From assembly GCA_028583605.1 (NCBI GenBank), contig CM053331.1, positions 39,532,283 through 39,596,282 on the forward strand: 64,000 nt of DNA, written 5' to 3'. The position numbers and the translations under genes were made by a program. How positions within the stretch are numbered: the stretch's first letter is position 1; the number at the start of each line of letters is the position of its first letter. Source of the stretch: Dastarcus helophoroides. Its lineage: Eukaryota > Arthropoda > Insecta > Coleoptera > Bothrideridae. A model generated the notes under the pieces. The model worked only from the letters and a program-made list of their open reading frames with translations. It was not told the origin of the DNA and ran no database searches. This document shows, piece after piece, positions 58,792-64,000 of this stretch.

Positions 58792-60676
58792 ATTCGTACT
58801 GACCATTTGGAAATTAAAAGCCATGATGATGACAGAGAACAAGAAGAGACAAAAGAAGACACAGGAAGAGAAGAGAAGAGAAGAGAAGAGAAGAGAAGAG
58901 AAGAGAAGAGAAGAGAAGAGAAGAGAAGAGAAGAGAAGAGAAGAGAAGAGAAGAGAAGAGAAGAGAAGAGAAGAGAAGAGAAGAGAAGAGAAGAGAAGAG
59001 AGGAGAAGAGAAGAGAAGAGAAGAGAAGAGAAGAGAAGAGAAGAGAAGAGAAGAGAAGAGAAGAGAAGAGAAGAGAAGAGAAGAGAAGAGAAGAGAAGAG
59101 AAGAGAAGAGAAGAGAAGAGAAGAGAAGAGAAGAGAAGAGAAGAGAAGAGAAGAGAAGGGAAGAGAAGGGAAGAAAAGGGAAAAGAAGGGAAGAGAAGGG
59201 AAGAGAAGAGAAGAGAAGAGAAGAGAAGAGAAGAGAAGGGAAGAGAAGGGAAGAGAAGGGAAGAGAAGGGAAGAGAAGAGAAGAGAAGAGAAGAGAAGAG
59301 AAGAGAAGAGAAGAGAAGAGAAGAGAAGAGAAGAGAAGAGAAGAGAAGAGAAGAGAAGAGAAGAGAAGAGAAGAGAAGAGAAGAGAAGGGAAGGGAAGGG
59401 AAGGGAAGGGAAGGGAAGGGAAGAGAAGGGAAGAGAAGAGAAGGGAAGAAAAGAGAAGAGAAGAGAAGAGAAGGGAAGAGAAGGGAAGAGAAGGGAAGAG
59501 AAGGGAAGAGAAGGGAAGAGAAGGGAGGAGAAGGGAGGAGAAGGGAGGAGAAGGGAAGAGAAGAGAAGAGAAGAGAAGAGAAGAGAAGAGAAGAGAAGAG
59601 AAGAGAAGAGAAGAGAAGAGAAGAGAAGAGAAGAGAAGAGAAGAGAAGAGAAGAGAAGAGAAGAGAAGAGAAGAGAAGAGAAGAGAAGAGAAGAGAAGAG
59701 AAGAGAAGAGACGAGAAGGGAAGAGAAGGGAAGAGAAGGGAAGAGAAGGGAAGAGAAGGGAAGAGAAGGGAAGAGAAGGGAAGAGAAGGGAAGAGAAGAG
59801 AAGAGAAGAGAAGAGAAGAGAAGAGAAGAGAAGAGAAGAGAAGAGAAGAGAGGCGAAGAGAAGAGAAGAGAAGAGAAGAGAAGAGAAGAGAAGAGAAGAG
59901 AAGAGAAGGAAGGGAAGGAAGGGAAGGGAAGGGAAGGGAAGGGAAGGGAAGGGAAGGGAAGAGAAGGGAAGAGAAGGGAAGAGAAGGGAAGAGAAGGGAA
60001 GAGAAGGGAAGAGAAGGGAAGAGGTGGGAAGAGGAGGGAAGAGGAGGGAAGGGGAGGGAAGAGGAGGGAAGAGGAGGGAAAGAGAAGAGAAGAGAAGAGA
60101 AGAGAAGAGAAGGGAAGGGAAGAGAAGGGAAGAGAAGGGAAGAGAAGGGAAGAGAAGGGAAGAGAAGGGAAGAGAAGGGAAGAGAAGAGAAGGGAAGAGA
60201 AGGGAAGAGAAGGGAAGAGAAGAGAAGAGAAGAGAAGAGAAGAGAAGAGAAGAGAAGAGAAGAGAAGAGAAGAGAAGGGAAGAGAAGGGAAGAGAAGGGA
60301 AGAGAAGGGAAGAGAAGAGAAGAGAAGAGAAGAGAAGAGAAGGGAAGAGAAGGGAAGAGAAGGGAAGAGAAGGGAAGAGAAGGGAAGAGAAGGGAAGAGA
60401 AGGAAGAGAAGAGAAGAGAAGAGAAGAGAAGAGAAGAGAAGAGAAGAGAAGAGAAGAGAAGAGAAGAGAAGAGAAGAGAAGAGAAGAGAAGAGAAGAGAA
60501 GAGAAGAGAAGAGAAGAGAAGAGAAGAGAAGAGAAGAGAAGAGAAGAGAAGAGAAGAGAAGAGAAGAGAAGAGAAGAGAAGAGAAGAGAAGAGAAGAGAA
60601 GAGAAGAGAAGAGAAGCGCGAAGCATTTAAGTACTAGGGCACAATGCAAATGTGCCAATCTATTCTGCAATTGTGG
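58792..60676 (+). repeat. R2 copy interrupted by a GAGAA expansion
   Basis: The left end ATTCGTACTGACCATTTGGA (58,792) and right end AAGCATTTAAGTACTAGGGC then ACAATGCAAATGTGCCAA (60,620-60,657) are those of the R2 copy at 58,528. What is about 60 bp in that copy is here about 1.8 kb of GAGAA repeat. The seed may be the ACAGAGAACAAGAAGAGACA-type stretch just inside the left end. Confidence 0.75.
58867..60616 (+). repeat. (GAGAA)n pentanucleotide array with GGGAA variants
   Basis: About 1.75 kb of tandem AAGAG pentamers, with blocks in which AAGGG alternates with AAGAG (for example 59,160-59,280, 59,390-59,560, 59,715-59,800, 59,910-60,210, 60,275-60,410) and rare single variants (AAGAAA, GAGACG, GAGGCG). 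The 5-nt unit keeps open frames of over 600 codons on both strands, so these are not genes. (AAGAG)n is a known heterochromatic satellite in Drosophila. Confidence 0.97.
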
Positions 60677-61540
60677 GGTTTCTCTAGAAATAAAAAAAAT
60701 ACCACCCTTTGTGCTAAACAGTGACAAGTTACGAATATAAAAGTAAAAAATCGAAACCACTCAACTAATGGATACACATATTTGAGAAGCGAAAAATTTT
60801 TGCCTGTGCGTTCAATTGCCCGAGAGGATGAACTACTCCACGATTTATATATAAATTATTGGTATATATATTTGACTTCTCTGTTATTAAGCTAACTGGG
60901 GGTAGCACCTCTTTTAGTTTCGCCGCCCGTCATAATTAATTCATCCACAAATAATATGATTGATGCGCCCTTAAATAAATAACACTTGGGGCGTATTCTT
61001 ATAACTTCGAATCGATAACTCGAACGATTTCACCTCCACTGATAACTTCGAAACTATTTTACCTAGTTCTTAGCTTTCGACGCCGCCGCCGACGGTTCGG
61101 ATTGGGGTCAAAAGGGGTGTTAAAGTGGGACTTTTTGATCTTGAAAGATGGGTGTCTTTGCGAACTGACGCTAAGTTGAATAGGAAAAGAAGCACGTCAA
61201 AACTTTGCTTTTAACCTATGTTTCAGCTTAATCTTCGCCTTGATCCTCTTTAGGTCCGCGTAATATATGTGGGGTAGATTAAATAAATAAAGGGGGTCGG
61301 ATTGGGTCGTTATTTCTTCCAAGTCGGCTTTATTATAAGTGCTTTCTTGTCGAAATTCTAACGAGATTCAATCGGGAAAACTGTGATAATCAGAGAACAT
61401 AGAAACGGATATGTTCGAGACAGTCGTTCCTTCTTAACTGTTATGCAAGGTTTTCCTTTCAATGTGCGCTCTCCAGACCAAGAAATTGCCTTCGTTTTGG
61501 ATCCTTTCCGAATACGAGGCGCTCTCATTTGTAAATGCAC
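60677..61540. other. no gene recognised
   Basis: Single-copy-like sequence with a GC-rich spot near 61,078-61,110 (TCGACGCCGCCGCCGACGGT). Short open frames on both strands lack domains. Confidence 0.4.
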
Positions 61541-61677
61541 CCTCTGAAAACGCGCCGCTATCTTCTCTGAAAAGAAAACTCGCATTTGTCTTATTTTTGC
61601 AGAATTACGTCAGCTGTAAACATGGGGAGTCAGGCACGCCAATCCGATAACCGCTCTTGAGAAAAATGACTATTTGC
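61541..61677 (+). repeat. direct repeat, copy 1 of ~140 bp
   Basis: CCTCTGAAAACGCGCCGCTA...GAGAAAAATGACTATTTGC recurs at 62,020-62,169 with few changes and a short extra GAATGGGCAG in the second copy. The pair encloses an F1 remnant (61,756-61,825) and an R2 copy (61,887-61,980). Confidence 0.8.
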
Positions 61678-61755
61678 AGGTCTGCTGCGGTGGTGAGTGC
61701 CACGGTAGCAACACTTTTGCTTCAGCAGGCGACAAAATTGTTACCAACATTGATT

Positions 61756-61825
61756 TTTTGTTGTTGTGTTTTTTGAACTTTCTTGGTTTCAGGGGACAAG
61801 ATTCGTATTCCAATTTATCAACATT
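61756..61825 (+). repeat. F1 right-arm remnant
   Basis: TTGTTGTGTTTTTTGAACTT, TCTTGGTTTCAGGGGACAAG and ATTCGTATTCCAATTTATC match the right arm of the family; the rest is lost. Confidence 0.65.
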
Positions 61826-61886
61826 GAAGGTTGCTGTTGTATTCTTAATATCGATTTTTAGTGAACAATGAATATCGCTAATCTGT

Positions 61887-61980
61887 TATTTGTACTGACC
61901 ACTTGGAAAAAAAGCGAGATCCATAGGTCACAAATCATAGACATTACAATATTTGGGCACAATGCGAATGTGCCAAGACG
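61887..61980 (+). repeat. R2 dispersed repeat, third copy
   Basis: ATTTGTACTGACCACTTGGA at the left and TTGGGCACAATGCGAATGTG at the right, with a short non-expanded middle as in the 58,528 copy. Confidence 0.65.
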
Positions 61981-62019
61981 CCAAATAGGAATGTTTTAGC
62001 AAAATTGGAAACATTGGGA

Positions 62020-62169
62020 CCTCTGAAAACGCGCCGCTATGTTCTCTGAAAAAAAAAAACTCGTATTTGTCTTATGCCTGCAGAATTACGTCAGCTGTTA
62101 ACATAGGGAGTTAGGCACGCGAATGGGCAGCCAATCCGATAACCACTCTTGAGAAAAATGACTATTTGC
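62020..62169 (+). repeat. direct repeat, copy 2 of ~140 bp
   Basis: Second copy of the segment at 61,541-61,677; it immediately precedes the 587-bp tandem array. Confidence 0.8.
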
Positions 62170-64000
62170 TGCAGTTTTCACTTTCAATGAAAATTGAAAC
62201 TATGTCAAAAATGTTGACTTTGTTCTGTCAAAATTTAAACTTGTTTTTTGTTAGAAAATAAAATTTCCAGGTCTAAATTTAGAATTTTAAAAACATAACA
62301 AAATTTCGAAAATAACCTCCAAATTTCTTTTCTTTTTTTCAACAGTGTTCACTTTCAATTAAAATTGAAACCATGTCAGAAGTGTTGACTATTTTCTCTC
62401 AAAATTTAAGCTTTCCTTTTTGTTATAAAATAAAACTTTCAAATCCAAACTTAAAGTTTCAAAAACACAACAAAGTTTCGAAAATAATCTCAAAATTTCT
62501 TCACAAATTTTCGTGTTTTTTTTATTTCTGACGCAAGAAATTGATTTTTTTTTGATAATTTCATTTTTGCTAGAAACTTTCGACTATTATTGAAAATTTC
62601 GACTTTTTTCAAATTTTCTATTTTTTATAATCTTCGCTTTTTCAAGAATTTGATTTTGTTGAAAATTTCAAATTTGTTCAAAATTTTAGGATTTTCCTAG
62701 ACAATATTGAAGCGAAAATTTGAAAAAACATTTTTTAAAAAATTTTTTTTTATTTGAATAGTTTTTCACTGTCAATAAAAATTGAAACTATGTCAAAAAT
62801 GTTGACTTTGTTCTGTCAAAATTTAAACTTGTTTTTTGTTAGAAAATAAAACTTTCAGGTCTAAATTTAGAATTTTAAAAACATAACAAAATTGCGAAAA
62901 TAACCTCCAAATTTCTTTTCTTTTTTTCAACAGTGTTTACTTTCAATTAAAATTGAAACCATGTCAGAAGTGTTGACTATTTTCTCTCAAAATTTAAACT
63001 TTCCTTTTTGTTATAAAATAAAACTTTCAAGTCTAAACTTAGAGTTTCAAAAACACAACAAAGTTTCGAAAATAATCACAAAATGTCTTCACAAATTTTC
63101 GTGTTTTTTTATTTCTGAAGCAAGAAATTGAATTTTTTTTGATAATTTCATTTTTGCTAGAAACTTTCAACTATTATTGAAAATTTCGACTTTTTTCAAA
63201 TTTTCTATTTTTTATAATCTTCGCTTTTTCAAGAATTTGATTTTGTTGAAAATTTCAAATTTGTTCAAAACTTTCGACTTTACCTAGACAATATTGAAGC
63301 GAAAATTTGAAAAAACATTTTTTAAAAAATTTTTTTTTATTTGAATAGTTTTTCACTGTCAATAAAAATTGAAACTATGTCAAAAATGTTGACTTTGTTC
63401 TGTCAAAATTTAAACTTGTTTTTTGTTAGAAAATAAAACTTTCAGGTCTAAATTTAGAATTTTAAAAACATAACAAAATTTCGAAAATAACCTCCAAATT
63501 TCTTTTCTTTTTTTCAACAGTGTTCACTTTCAATTAAAATTGAAACCATGTCAGAAGTGTTGACTATTTTCTCTCAAAATTTAAGCTTTCCTTTTTGTTA
63601 TAAAATAAAACTTTTAAGTCTAAACTTAGAGTTTTAAAAACACAACAAAGTTTCGAAAATAATCTCAAAATTTCTTCACAAATTTTCGTGTTTTTTTATT
63701 TCTGACGCAAGAAATTGATTTTTTTTTGATAATTTCATTTTTGCTAGAAACTTTCGACTATTATTGAAAATTTCGACTTTTTTCAAATTTTCTACTTTTT
63801 ATAATCTTTGCTTTTTCAAGAATTTGATTTTGTTGAAAATTTCAGATTTGTTCAAAACTTTCGACTTTTCCTAGACAATATTGAAGCGAAAATTTGAAGC
63901 AACATTTTTTTAAAAATTCGTTTTTTTTTTGAACAGTTTTCACTTTCAATAAAAATTGAAACTATGTCAAAAATGTTGACTTTATTTCTGTCAAAATTTA
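62170..64000 (+). repeat. tandem ~587-bp repeat, at least three units
   Basis: The landmark ATTGAAACTATGTCAAAAAT occurs at 62,193, 62,781, 63,368 and 63,955, giving periods of 588, 587 and 587 bp. Within each unit a related half (ATTGAAACCATGTCAGAAGT) occurs about 165 bp later, so the unit itself holds an older internal duplication. AT-rich with no coding capacity. The array continues past the window end. The T-rich motifs (TGAAAATTTCGACTTTTTTC) relate it to the 51-57 kb array. Confidence 0.92.

Noticed and set aside
58758..60760. Open frames over 600 codons on both strands (Arg/Glu/Lys-rich and Ser/Leu/Phe-rich).
   Set aside because: They follow automatically from a 5-nt repeat without stop codons in several frames; both strands and several frames are open at once.
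1..64000. Search for tRNA, rRNA, CRISPR arrays, bacterial operons and telomeric TTAGG arrays.
   Set aside because: No cloverleaf, rRNA core, spacer-repeat array, ribosome-binding-site-led gene cluster or TTAGG run was seen; GGTTCGAA matches belong to the LTR ends.

Overview
This is eukaryotic, strongly repeat-dominated DNA with almost no protein-coding capacity. It is AT-rich, CpG is not obviously depleted, and it holds a piggyBac-type DNA transposon, hAT-type MITE, short LTR elements (TG...CA, 4-bp target duplications), foldback elements, pentanucleotide and GA microsatellites and several tandem arrays. The mix fits an insect, possibly a beetle, but the sequence does not fix the species. It looks like a heterochromatic or intronic/intergenic stretch. 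No complete host gene, tRNA, rRNA, CRISPR array or bacterial gene was recognised.

Layout. 1-17 kb: single-copy-like AT-rich DNA with discrete insertions. These are a foldback repeat family (here R1) at the left edge, solo LTRs at 2.9 and 16.6 kb, a composite LTR at 3.9-4.8 kb with an R1 copy inside it, a 2.5-kb piggyBac element (6,642-9,151) with perfect TIRs but a frameshifted transposase, a 640-bp hAT MITE (11,006-11,645) inserted in an R1 end, a long hairpin (13.6 kb) and a 6 x 146-bp satellite (14,659-15,534). 17.2-37.6 kb: six blocks holding about thirty copies of a ~450-bp exon-like repeat (here ELR). Many copies keep a partly open, cysteine-rich frame and end in a canonical splice-donor motif. 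Within this array sit two copies of a ~510-bp insertion; one carries what appears to be an intact type I hammerhead ribozyme on the minus strand (36,163-36,230), the other a mutated one. 37.6-40.9 kb: single-copy-like DNA with one candidate 28-nt microexon. 40.9-44.2 and 50.2-51.2 kb: minisatellites built on TCAAGGTCA, the extended nuclear-receptor half-site. 44.3-45.2 kb: GA tracts alternating with a conserved linker. 46.1-47.7 kb: an LTR/R1/LTR cluster. 51.2-57.0 kb: a degenerate T-rich array containing foldback elements (here F1) and two large internal duplications. 58.9-60.6 kb: 1.75 kb of (GAGAA)n/(GGGAA)n expanded inside a dispersed repeat (here R2). 62.2 kb to the end: tandem ~587-bp repeats.

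The strongest discoveries are the hammerhead ribozyme in a duplicated insertion, the exon-like repeat array, and the nuclear-receptor-half-site minisatellites. Family names R1, R2, F1 and ELR are labels coined here. Family-level calls rest on termini, target duplications and motifs read by eye; no database search was possible.
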